Virus record (IMG/VR): IMGVR_UViG_3300005663_000016
Location: 1 to 43,418 of that record
DNA from: a virus
Length of the DNA stretch: 43,418 bases
Reading direction: 5' to 3' (one strand)
Shown: in pieces, positions 37,647-43,418 of the stretch
Numbering within the stretch: the first letter of the stretch is position 1
Layout of the letters: each line of letters opens with the position of its first letter
The notes under the pieces: model-generated
What the model was told of the DNA's origin: nothing
Seen by the model: only the letters and a program-made list of their open reading frames with translations
Databases searched by the model: none
Program-made: the position numbers and the translations under genes

Positions 37647-37808
37647 ATGATAGTCAAGTGTAAGGATTGTAACTGGCAAGGTGACGACTCCGAGCTGGTT
37701 ACCAAATACTATGCTAACCCACATGAGCCACATGATGCTGTACCAGAGGCAGTATGCCCTGTGTGTGGCAATGTGTGGATAGATGAGGTAGAGACAACAA
37801 GTGGCTAA
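37647..37808 (+). CDS. Rubredoxin-like zinc-ribbon protein, 53 residues
   Basis: TAGGAGG before ATG 37647. CKDCNW (5-10) and CPVCGN (37-42) give a CxxC-CxxCG knuckle pair as in zinc ribbons (MIVKCKDCNWQGDDSEL). Acidic body. It overlaps the next gene by 8 bases. Confidence 0.7.
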   Translation: MIVKCKDCNWQGDDSELVTKYYANPHEPHDAVPEAVCPVCGNVWIDEVETTSG

Positions 37809-38223
37809 GCAACTAAGCCCTAAGGAACGGATACTGGCAGAGCGAGGCATAGTACAGACCCGTCCTGCTGCCAGGCGGCATAAGGTCATTGTGCCTAGGG
37901 TTAAGCCTGCTTACTCCGACAAACCAAAGACTGCCTTGATGAAGTACCTTGAACAGAAGTACCATGTACCCATTGAGGAAGTATTGGTCAGTGGTAGCCT
38001 ATCCGTAGTGGCTAAGAAACTAGGTGATGAAGTGGATGTAACCACTCTCAGTAGGTGGATTAAACGGTTCAAACTCCGTTATACCGCCACTAACTTGCCG
38101 GACTGTCAAGGTTGTAAGCAGTATGGGACGGCATGTGAAGGAGGTATATGCTATGTGTTGATGGACTTAGGGTTGTATGAGTTAGTACCTATTAAGAAGG
38201 AGGAGCAAGATGAAGGAGATTAA
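37801..38223 (+). CDS. HTH protein with Cys cluster, possible transcription regulator, 140 residues
   Basis: GTG 37801 overlaps the previous stop. The N-terminus is basic (ARRHKVIVPRVKP). Residues about 64-92 (SGSLSVVAKKLGDEVDVTTL, then SRWIKRFKLRY) form a clear helix-turn-helix of the homeodomain/transposase-like kind. It is followed by a Cys-rich segment (CQGCKQYGTACEGGIC) that could bind zinc or an Fe-S cluster. It is a second candidate, besides the RHH protein, for the phage regulator. Confidence 0.7.
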   Translation: MAKQLSPKERILAERGIVQTRPAARRHKVIVPRVKPAYSDKPKTALMKYLEQKYHVPIEEVLVSGSLSVVAKKLGDEVDVTTLSRWIKRFKLRYTATNLPDCQGCKQYGTACEGGICYVLMDLGLYELVPIKKEEQDEGD

Positions 38224-38410
38224 AATCCTAATACAGCAACTCAGGAATTACCCCAACAACCTGTTCGTCCATCCTGCTGACTACACTAATGATGAACTGG
38301 AGGATGAGGAGTTAGCCGGTAAAATCGGCCTGGATATAGTAGACAAGGATGGTAACTGGCAAGGCTTTATAAGAACCGGCATCAACGATAGAACGGTCAT
38401 TACTGAATGA
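38210..38410 (+). CDS. Hypothetical acidic protein, 66 residues
   Basis: AAGGAGGAG before ATG 38210. The opening IKILIQQLRNYPNNLFVHPA is like small phage proteins starting with a LxxLxxxPxDxxV motif, then an acidic part (DELEDEELAGKIG) and a strand. ATGA-coupled to the ATPase gene. Confidence 0.6.
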   Translation: MKEIKILIQQLRNYPNNLFVHPADYTNDELEDEELAGKIGLDIVDKDGNWQGFIRTGINDRTVITE

Positions 38411-39180
38411 AAGGACTGACACCTGCCGAGCTAATCCAGTGGTCTCCACCTTATCAGTCCTACATCATAGGTAGCAACCTCCTCATCAGCCAAGGAACCA
38501 TGATGGTATACGGTAAGGAGGAGACCTGGAAGTCCATACTGATAGGGCTAGACATGTCCTTCAAGATAGCTACTGGTCAACCTTGGTTTGGTTACAAAAC
38601 CATAGCCACTCCTATCTACAATTTCCAAACTGAGATACCACAAGGCTTTATGAGGGAACGAATGATAAAGTACATGACTGGTAACCAGGCCAACTCCGAA
38701 CAGATTTGGTTTGCCTCAGAACTATACATGAAGCTGGATAAGGGCTGGGGTTCCTCCGAACTAGAAAAGGAAATAGCCAGAACTATGCCAAAAGTCCTGG
38801 TAGTAGACAACCTGTCCAGCACTATGTCAGGCAAGCTCACTGAGGACTATGACTCCGGATTATTCATAGACCGTATGGACATGTTGCGGTCTAAGTATAA
38901 GTTAGCCATAATAATAATACACCACACCCGTATAGCCGAACATAGTGAAGGTGAAACATTCCACTATGGCACAGATGAAATGTTTGGTTCCAGCAGGTGG
39001 CCACGCTGGCTAGACAGCATCATCTATGTGGATAAGATAGAGGACAATGAAGCTACTGGGTTGGTCAACCTTCGACTGGTGTTTGAGAAAACCAGACACT
39101 CTCCGGTGAAGTTGAAACCACTGGATTTGGTTATCAATAGGGAGGACTTTACGTTTAGTAAGGGAGGTATTAACCTCTAA
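38407..39180 (+). CDS. RecA/RepA-like ATPase, probable replicative helicase or loader, 257 residues
   Basis: A P-loop ATPase of the RepA/AAA_25 type. Walker A is MVYGKEETWKSILIGLDMSF (G36, K42, S43; Trp replaces the second Gly), Walker B is KVLVVDNLSS (D134), and the strand IIIIHHTR (168-175) matches the motif 3 histidines of RepA-like hexameric helicases. It is followed by the RHH, SSB-like and nuclease genes, so it is the best helicase candidate of the phage. A recombination ATPase is the alternative. Confidence 0.75.
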   Translation: MKGLTPAELIQWSPPYQSYIIGSNLLISQGTMMVYGKEETWKSILIGLDMSFKIATGQPWFGYKTIATPIYNFQTEIPQGFMRERMIKYMTGNQANSEQIWFASELYMKLDKGWGSSELEKEIARTMPKVLVVDNLSSTMSGKLTEDYDSGLFIDRMDMLRSKYKLAIIIIHHTRIAEHSEGETFHYGTDEMFGSSRWPRWLDSIIYVDKIEDNEATGLVNLRLVFEKTRHSPVKLKPLDLVINREDFTFSKGGINL

Positions 39181-39181
39181 C

Positions 39182-39206
39182 ATTATGTCAACTGATTATG
39201 TCAACT
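39182..39206 (+). promoter_or_regulatory. Tandem operator pair at the RHH gene promoter
   Basis: Two exact ATTATGTCAACT copies in direct repeat, 13 bp apart (39182-39193, 39195-39206). The second overlaps the -35, and TGTCAA-C-TTGACA makes a perfect dyad. RHH proteins typically bind direct repeats with this kind of spacing. This pair directly upstream of the RHH gene suggests autoregulation. Confidence 0.8.
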
Positions 39207-39235
39207 TGACAAGCTACATACCTTTGTGTTATGAT
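39206..39235 (+). promoter_or_regulatory. Sigma-70 promoter of the RHH regulator and replication genes
   Basis: Perfect TTGACA (39206-39211), 18 bp spacer, TATGAT (39230-39235), with TTGTGT before the -10. Expected start near 39242; leader about 25 bases with AAGGAGG. Confidence 0.85.
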
Positions 39236-39266
39236 AGTTATATATGAATAAGAAAGGAGGTTTGTG

Positions 39267-39431
39267 ATGTCTCAACAAGCAGTGGTAGATAGGCATATGA
39301 TAGTACCACTGACAGATGAGGAACTCAAAAACTCTAGGAGATTGGCACTAGAGGCTGACCTAAGTATGAAGGAATGGCTTAGGGTATCTGTACTGGAGAA
39401 ACTGAGTCGTACCAACACAGAGCCAGCATGA
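39267..39431 (+). CDS. Ribbon-helix-helix (CopG/Arc-type) DNA-binding protein, 54 residues
   Basis: AAAGGAGG before ATG 39267. The layout is typical of RHH regulators: a short strand (HMIVPLT), helix 1 (DEELKNSRRLALEADL), a turn with Ser, and helix 2 (MKEWLRVSVLEKL). Such proteins dimerise and insert the strand pair into the major groove, usually at tandem sites. It lies right after a promoter overlapped by two copies of the phage operator motif. It is therefore the leading candidate repressor of the whole operator network; binding is inferred. Confidence 0.82.
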   Translation: MSQQAVVDRHMIVPLTDEELKNSRRLALEADLSMKEWLRVSVLEKLSRTNTEPA

Positions 39432-39489
39432 AATCAAACAGTGGATAAGCCAGGCAATTAGGGAAAAATTAAACAAGGAGGAAAACAAA

Positions 39490-40236
39490 TTGACCGACAT
39501 ACCTTTAACACCTGAACAGGTAAATGAACAGCTAAGAACCAGAGGATTTGAGGCTGGAGGATTTCGCTCACCACTCCGGCATTTCAGGGCCAAGTTGGAC
39601 TCAATCACCGGCAGTATGGTACAACGTGGCAACATGCCACAAGCCAAATTGGAGGTACTCTACAACCACTCACAATTGGAGGTCTATGAGTCCATCGAGC
39701 CTTACCCATCACCAGTAGCCCAGATAAATATCATGCATTCCACCAGAACCAAAAGCAATATGGGAGTGCTTGGTGCCAGCATGGATAAGCTCATCAATGC
39801 CGGGTTGAATGAAAACCTACCGCAGGACCAGGCTAAGAACCAGGACTTCCTGGTCGGTAAGGTACAGGAGTGGAAAATGACTCCTGGCCACATGATGTGG
39901 GATAATGATAAGCAGGCAGAAACGCCTAGGGATGCCTGGGAGGTGGTCTATGTAGAAGGTGTTGGTGGCACTCCACATTCAGGAGTGTCTGCTCCGACTC
40001 CAGCCCCAACAGAGCAACCAGCTCCAGTTACCGGAGTATCCGCTGTCCAACAGGCTATCAACTTGCTGGACGGTAAGACCCAACAGGAGTGGAACAACCT
40101 AGTATTCCAAGACCCGCTGGTTAAGGCTGATACGGAGCTGACCAGCAATATCATCAATGGTACTTTCCTGGCACCATTGGAGGCGGCTGGGACTGTGACT
40201 AAGGATGCCAATGGCATCTATCATAAGGTAGGTTAA
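39490..40236 (+). CDS. Possible single-stranded DNA-binding protein, 248 residues
   Basis: TTG start: AAGGAGG lies 8 bases before TTG 39490 and no ATG fits. The middle (VLYNHSQLEVYESIEPYPSP, then NIMHSTRTKSNMGVLGASMD) could be an OB-like beta fold. A Pro-rich hinge (APTPAPTEQPAPVTG) leads to a C-terminal domain (AVQQAINLLDGKTQQEWNNL). Its position between the helicase-like ATPase and the Cas4-like nuclease is where many phages carry SSB. The fold assignment is weak. Confidence 0.6.
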   Translation: MTDIPLTPEQVNEQLRTRGFEAGGFRSPLRHFRAKLDSITGSMVQRGNMPQAKLEVLYNHSQLEVYESIEPYPSPVAQINIMHSTRTKSNMGVLGASMDKLINAGLNENLPQDQAKNQDFLVGKVQEWKMTPGHMMWDNDKQAETPRDAWEVVYVEGVGGTPHSGVSAPTPAPTEQPAPVTGVSAVQQAINLLDGKTQQEWNNLVFQDPLVKADTELTSNIINGTFLAPLEAAGTVTKDANGIYHKVG

Positions 40237-40321
40237 TAAGCCGAAACTAGCAGGAAAATGGAGCATAATAGCTTACCGTCTTGCTAGTCTCCAGATAATA
40301 ACTGGACTGAGGAGGCTTAAC

Positions 40322-41209
40322 ATGCTTGAGTGGTTCAGTTGTCCCGACAAAGAAGTAACCACGGTCAAGGACTGCCTGGCCAAGTGCCGTATGGATGAAC
40401 GCTGTCTCACTACACCATACCTGAGGCGCATCAGCCAGGAGCGTGAGTGGAATGGAGTAGCATCCACCACACAACTCATCAATGGTACCATGTATGAATT
40501 CCTCAAGCTGACCCAACCATACGTGGCTGACCCTGACAAACGGGCCTTCATGGTACAAGGTAGTCTCCACCATGAGTCCATGGAGGAAATGGCCAAAGAA
40601 CTAGGACTACCCTCAGAGGTAGCACTCTCCTTAGATAGGGACATCTTTGACCTATTAGAGCCGGATGAAGCTGGTGGTTGGACCTTATCCGACTACAAGT
40701 TATGGGGTAGCTACAGGGTAGCCAAAGCTCTAGGTATCGTAGTAACCGGCAAGGTACCCGACCCTACTGGTGCCGTCTATAAGTCTTCCAGCAAATGGGG
40801 TAAGGCTGGTACTCCCAAGATGATACTGACCTTTAAGCAATCACCAAAGGATGCAGACAACTGGGAAACGGACTTACAACTCAACCGCTACCGTGTGATG
40901 CTGGAAGAAAGAGGTATCAAGGTCAATAGGATGCAGGTACAAGTAACGGTTAGGGATGGTGGTCTAGCAATAGCCGTTGGCCGAGGACTAGACAGAAATA
41001 CCTATAAGATAACTATACCGGAGCTGGATAATGAGCTGGTTCTTAGCTACTTCCAGGATAAGGCTGATGCGCTGGAGAAGGCTCTGGCTGATGGTAAGTG
41101 GGATAGACCTTGCAATGAGAAGGAATGTTGGGATGGAGTCAGGTGCAGAGATTATTGTGAATTAGCCCGCAATTGCATCAAAGGACTACTGTATCAGAAG
41201 GAGTCATAA
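40322..41209 (+). CDS. Cas4/RecB-like PD-(D/E)XK nuclease with Cys cluster, 295 residues
   Basis: AGGAGG before ATG 40322. Nuclease motifs: GSLHHE (H83/H84), D110 in DIFDLLEPDEAGG, D124-Y-K126 in WTLSDYKL, and the QxxxY motif QLNRYRVML (Q186, Y190). N-terminal Cys (7, 18, 22, 28) and C-terminal Cys (264, 269, 275, 279, 285) could hold an Fe-S cluster as in Cas4 and AddB. It is probably the recombination exonuclease partner of the Sak4-like ATPase. It is not part of a CRISPR locus: no repeats or Cas genes are present. Confidence 0.8.
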   Translation: MLEWFSCPDKEVTTVKDCLAKCRMDERCLTTPYLRRISQEREWNGVASTTQLINGTMYEFLKLTQPYVADPDKRAFMVQGSLHHESMEEMAKELGLPSEVALSLDRDIFDLLEPDEAGGWTLSDYKLWGSYRVAKALGIVVTGKVPDPTGAVYKSSSKWGKAGTPKMILTFKQSPKDADNWETDLQLNRYRVMLEERGIKVNRMQVQVTVRDGGLAIAVGRGLDRNTYKITIPELDNELVLSYFQDKADALEKALADGKWDRPCNEKECWDGVRCRDYCELARNCIKGLLYQKES

Positions 41210-41379
41210 TGGATACTGACCGCATGTTGAAGGAAATCCAGGAGGAGACCAAGAAGGTCTACCAGAAAAAGTATGGTGGCCGTAACCCTGCCACCCTATC
41301 CAGACATGAGCTAGAGGCTGTCAGCCATGAGGCCAGTATCCGTGTGCAGGAGAGAAGGAAAGGAAGGCTGGTAGAGTGA
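41209..41379 (+). CDS. Hypothetical helical protein, 56 residues
   Basis: Starts in the nuclease stop codon (TAATG). A charged helix (DRMLKEIQEETKKVYQKKYG, then SRHELEAVSHEASIRVQERR). The upstream in-frame ATG at 41173 lies within the nuclease gene and is not needed. Function unknown. Confidence 0.6.
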   Translation: MDTDRMLKEIQEETKKVYQKKYGGRNPATLSRHELEAVSHEASIRVQERRKGRLVE

Positions 41380-41645
41380 CAGAACCAACACAGGAACAGA
41401 TTAAGGAGTTCTGGGAATGGTGTGGGTTTACTGAAAAAGGGACGGCCTTTGTGTGGCCTGACCTGTTCGAGTATGCTGTGCCACTTGTGATAGAGAAGAT
41501 AAGGGAAAAGTATGATAATTGCAGGATTGGTTTTGCTTGGAACTTATTGTTTTCTTGGTGGTTGAGAAATTTAGTAAATGATGGTTTCAAAGACCCTGCC
41601 CTAGCATTATTTTGGGAGCTGTATGAGGTGATGAAGAATGGATAA
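41376..41645 (+). CDS. Phage ABA-sandwich-like protein, 89 residues
   Basis: GTG 41376 overlaps the previous stop. QIKEFWEWCGF, FAWNLLFSWWLRNLV and DPALALFWELYEVM correspond in order to LELIKFYEDCGF, LFELVVRWNLAVL and DPVLALFRVIQNEV in the zinc-finger fusion at 29229-30032, so the two are paralogues. The DPALAL signature occurs in the phage ABA-sandwich family, whose role is unknown. Confidence 0.7.
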   Translation: MTEPTQEQIKEFWEWCGFTEKGTAFVWPDLFEYAVPLVIEKIREKYDNCRIGFAWNLLFSWWLRNLVNDGFKDPALALFWELYEVMKNG

Positions 41646-41898
41646 AAGAGTAGAGCAACTGGTGGAGAAGGTGGCGATACAGTTGTACACACAACAAACA
41701 GGCTGGCAGGATGGCTGGCAACATGCATCTGCGGGAATACAGGTTAGATATAAGCTAAATGCCAAGCAAATCCTCTTTGAAAACAACCTATGGCTACAAA
41801 TTGGAGAAGGTGAAGAAGAATGGGTATGTGATAGTGAGGGAGTAAAGCACCAGGTAAGAATATCAATAACTATCTCCCTAGATAAGGAGGCTGAGTAA
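41638..41898 (+). CDS. Hypothetical protein, 86 residues
   Basis: ATG 41638 lies in the end of the previous gene with GAGGTGA upstream. N-terminal helix (VEQLVEKVAIQLYTQQTGWQ), then beta-rich and acidic (LWLQIGEGEEEWVCDSEGVK). Unknown. Confidence 0.6.
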   Translation: MDKRVEQLVEKVAIQLYTQQTGWQDGWQHASAGIQVRYKLNAKQILFENNLWLQIGEGEEEWVCDSEGVKHQVRISITISLDKEAE

Positions 41899-42347
41899 TG
41901 AAGGACTTGTTGACACCAAAGGAACGTGATGATGCAGTTGGGAAAGCAATAGATGAGGGTTCTATTCTTACCTATCCATCTCAAGAAGATAGAGAAGACA
42001 TTATACTCAAAGCCCAACACGCAAAGGATATGGAGGAACACAGTAGCCCTAAATGCGGAGTGTGCGGCGGTGAGATGTCTAAAAATCCACACCCTAAAGC
42101 TGGCAAGCCACTGCACTATTTAGAGGCGGGCACTGTCCATGTATGTATCCCTTGTACTTTTAAGGGTAGACATAATTGGGCAGAAAGAGCTATGAAAGCA
42201 GAGGGATTGTTGGCAAGGCTGGATAGCAAGAGAGAGAAGATAGATAATATATTCAAACAGGAATTTAAGGTTAAAGAGGGATATTGCCCACACTGCACTG
42301 ACAGATTGCTTGACCAAATCATAGCCCTACTTAAAGGAGACAGCTAA
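41898..42347 (+). CDS. Hypothetical zinc-binding protein, 149 residues
   Basis: TAATG coupling with the previous gene and AAGGAGG upstream. KCGVCGGEM near 53-60 and HVCIPC near 80-85 form a zinc site; a second pair, YCPHC, lies near residue 130 close to the C-terminus. Helices link them. Possibly a nucleic-acid adaptor. Confidence 0.65.
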   Translation: MKDLLTPKERDDAVGKAIDEGSILTYPSQEDREDIILKAQHAKDMEEHSSPKCGVCGGEMSKNPHPKAGKPLHYLEAGTVHVCIPCTFKGRHNWAERAMKAEGLLARLDSKREKIDNIFKQEFKVKEGYCPHCTDRLLDQIIALLKGDS

Positions 42348-42637
42348 TGACAATGGATGAGGTGATTGAGAAGATAGCACAAGAATTTAATGAGTTACAT
42401 GACGAACTCAAGGAAAAGTTAAGCGACATAGGCTGTTCGGGTAGGTACACAGTTGAATATCGCAAGGGCTTAGTAGAAATATTCAAAAAACTCTTTGGTC
42501 GCAAACTCACAGAGGATGGGGAGTGTCCTGAGTGTAAGCGTTGGGAAGGTTGGGTAAAGTATAATTGCCCAACCTGCAAAGGCACAGGCTCTATAACGAT
42601 AACCTTAGAGAAACTTATTGAGGAATGGGAGAAATGA
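42347..42637 (+). CDS. DnaJ-type zinc-finger protein, 96 residues
   Basis: TAATG-coupled start. N-terminal helix (MDEVIEKIAQEFNELHDELK), then CPECKRWEGWVKYNCPTCKG followed by TGSI, a CxxC...CxxCxGxG DnaJ-like zinc centre similar in type to the one in the 29229 gene. Confidence 0.7.
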   Translation: MTMDEVIEKIAQEFNELHDELKEKLSDIGCSGRYTVEYRKGLVEIFKKLFGRKLTEDGECPECKRWEGWVKYNCPTCKGTGSITITLEKLIEEWEK

Positions 42638-42771
42638 AAGTAGAATTAACAATCAAGGCTGGTTGGAGTGAAACAAAAGTAGTAGTGGAAGGAACAAGGT
42701 ATCAAGTGGAGAAAATAATTGAAGCTATCAAAGAAGCCTTCAAGGATGAATTGCATACAGAAATAAGGTAA
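42634..42771 (+). CDS. Hypothetical small protein, 45 residues
   Basis: ATGA-coupled to the previous gene. Beta strand start (MKVELTIKAGWSETKVVVEG) and C-terminal helix (QVEKIIEAIKEAFKDEL). No family recognised. Confidence 0.6.
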   Translation: MKVELTIKAGWSETKVVVEGTRYQVEKIIEAIKEAFKDELHTEIR

Positions 42772-42817
42772 CCAAGACTGTCGGACAACTTGTGGAGGAA
42801 TATAAAGGAGGGATGCG

Positions 42818-43027
42818 ATGAAAGAAGTAAAGGTAGGAAAACTAAACAAGGAACAGTTTGCAGAGTTCGAAAGACTGCAACAGGAAGGGAAGGAACTTGA
42901 CTTAATGTTTGGAACATTTAAGTCTAAGCAACAAGCATTTTGGAATGACTTGAGGGATACTAATAGCTTACCATATGGAAAGGCCTGCTACATCAAGGGA
43001 AATTCCATTTATACACAGGAGATGTGA
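42818..43027 (+). CDS. Hypothetical protein, 69 residues
   Basis: AAAGGAGGGAT before ATG 42818. Charged helix first (LNKEQFAEFERLQQEGKELD), then SKQQAFWNDLRDTN. Small coupled frames follow before the HNH gene. Unknown. Confidence 0.6.
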   Translation: MKEVKVGKLNKEQFAEFERLQQEGKELDLMFGTFKSKQQAFWNDLRDTNSLPYGKACYIKGNSIYTQEM

Positions 43028-43093
43028 CCATAAGGGATGCTATAGAGGGAGTTATTAAGGGATGAAGAAGTATCAGATATATGCTGAGGGATT

Positions 43094-43418
43094 ATGAATT
43101 GCATCAGATGCGGTAGAAATGAGCAAATAGAACGTCATCGCATTGTCCCTGGGATAGAGGGGGGTGAATACACACCTGAAAACGAGGAACCGCTTTGTCT
43201 GCCTTGCCATAAATACGAGCATGTTAAACGCCAGTGTGTTGATACCTTATCCCGTGAACGTACAAGAAGGCAGAATGATGGCAGAGTATCATTCTTAGTG
43301 CATCGCCTTCAGGTGATTGAGAAGTTGAACACACCTGAGTTAATACGAGAACGTGGGACATATCAAACGTACTGGATTGACTCTACAACAAGAAAGATAC
43401 CACGTTGGAAACCTAATA
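43094..43418 (+). CDS. HNH endonuclease, N-terminal part (continues at position 78 of the window)
   Basis: The open frame runs off the right end and continues at the left end to the stop at 155-157, giving 134 residues. Zinc ligands: C3 and C6 (CIRC) and C35, C38 (CLPC). HNH residues: H15 in ERHRIVPG, N30 in TPENEEPL, H39 in PCHKYEH. The start overlaps a tiny upstream frame (ATGA). Phage HNH proteins nick or cut DNA, for example during packaging or intron-like homing. Confidence 0.85.
   Translation, partial: MNCIRCGRNEQIERHRIVPGIEGGEYTPENEEPLCLPCHKYEHVKRQCVDTLSRERTRRQNDGRVSFLVHRLQVIEKLNTPELIRERGTYQTYWIDSTTRKIPRWKPN
43342..43418. repeat. Terminal direct repeat, right copy
   Basis: Identical to positions 1-77 and marks closure of the circle. 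The genome without duplication is 43,341 bp. Confidence 0.95.

Noticed and set aside
40322-41209. Cas4-like nuclease as a sign of a CRISPR-Cas locus
   Set aside because: No CRISPR repeats, Cas1/Cas2 or effector genes anywhere in the window; phage Cas4/RecB-like nucleases are common recombination genes.

Overview
The window is a complete, unplaced double-stranded DNA phage genome (Caudoviricetes type) assembled as a circle. The last 77 bases repeat the first 77, and one HNH endonuclease gene runs across the junction, so the unique length is 43,341 bp. The host is a bacterium: Shine-Dalgarno sites (AAGGAGG-like) and near-consensus sigma-70 promoters are common, and standard stop codons work throughout. 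I cannot name the host phylum. I see no integrase, no tRNA, no CRISPR array and no recognisable endolysin.

Layout. The minus strand from about 28.9 kb down to 6.5 kb is one long virion operon: terminase small subunit, a small membrane protein, a basic peptide, terminase large subunit, a DUF1353-like protein, portal, a 1,963-residue giant protein, coiled-coil scaffold, major capsid, capsid accessory protein, small connector and zinc proteins, tail or hub proteins, a fibre, and a 593-residue structural protein. It has one promoter at 28.9 kb and a second at 18.5 kb before the scaffold. No tape measure or sheath is visible, which hints at a short-tailed or unusual virion; this is inference.

The plus strand runs from 29.0 kb to the end and on through 6.4 kb. 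It holds about 60 tightly packed genes, many of 26-100 residues and joined by ATGA or TAATG overlaps. The replication and recombination part contains a RecA-like ATPase/helicase, an RHH regulator, a possible SSB-like protein, a Cas4-like PD-(D/E)XK nuclease, HNH, a Sak4-like ATPase, an ERCC4-HhH nuclease, a DNA methyltransferase and a family A DNA polymerase. Small zinc-binding proteins are very common. The two strands converge on a hairpin near 6.4 kb.

Regulation. Six promoters share TTGACA, a 17-18 bp spacer and a TATAAT-like -10, mostly preceded by TGTGn. Five of them have copies of an operator-like 12-mer, ATTATGTCAACT, nearby. A 54-residue ribbon-helix-helix protein lies just downstream of two tandem copies and is the best candidate for its binding protein. 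A control region at 32.9-33.2 kb holds five copies and a perfect GAAC-N4-GTTC box of the kind bound by Gram-positive LexA. Directly downstream, two consecutive mini-genes are each enclosed by long inverted repeats (25 bp and 16 bp arms); this is the most unusual structure in the window. The next gene has a perfect sigma-70 promoter placed so that its ATG falls at the expected transcription start, so it is probably leaderless.
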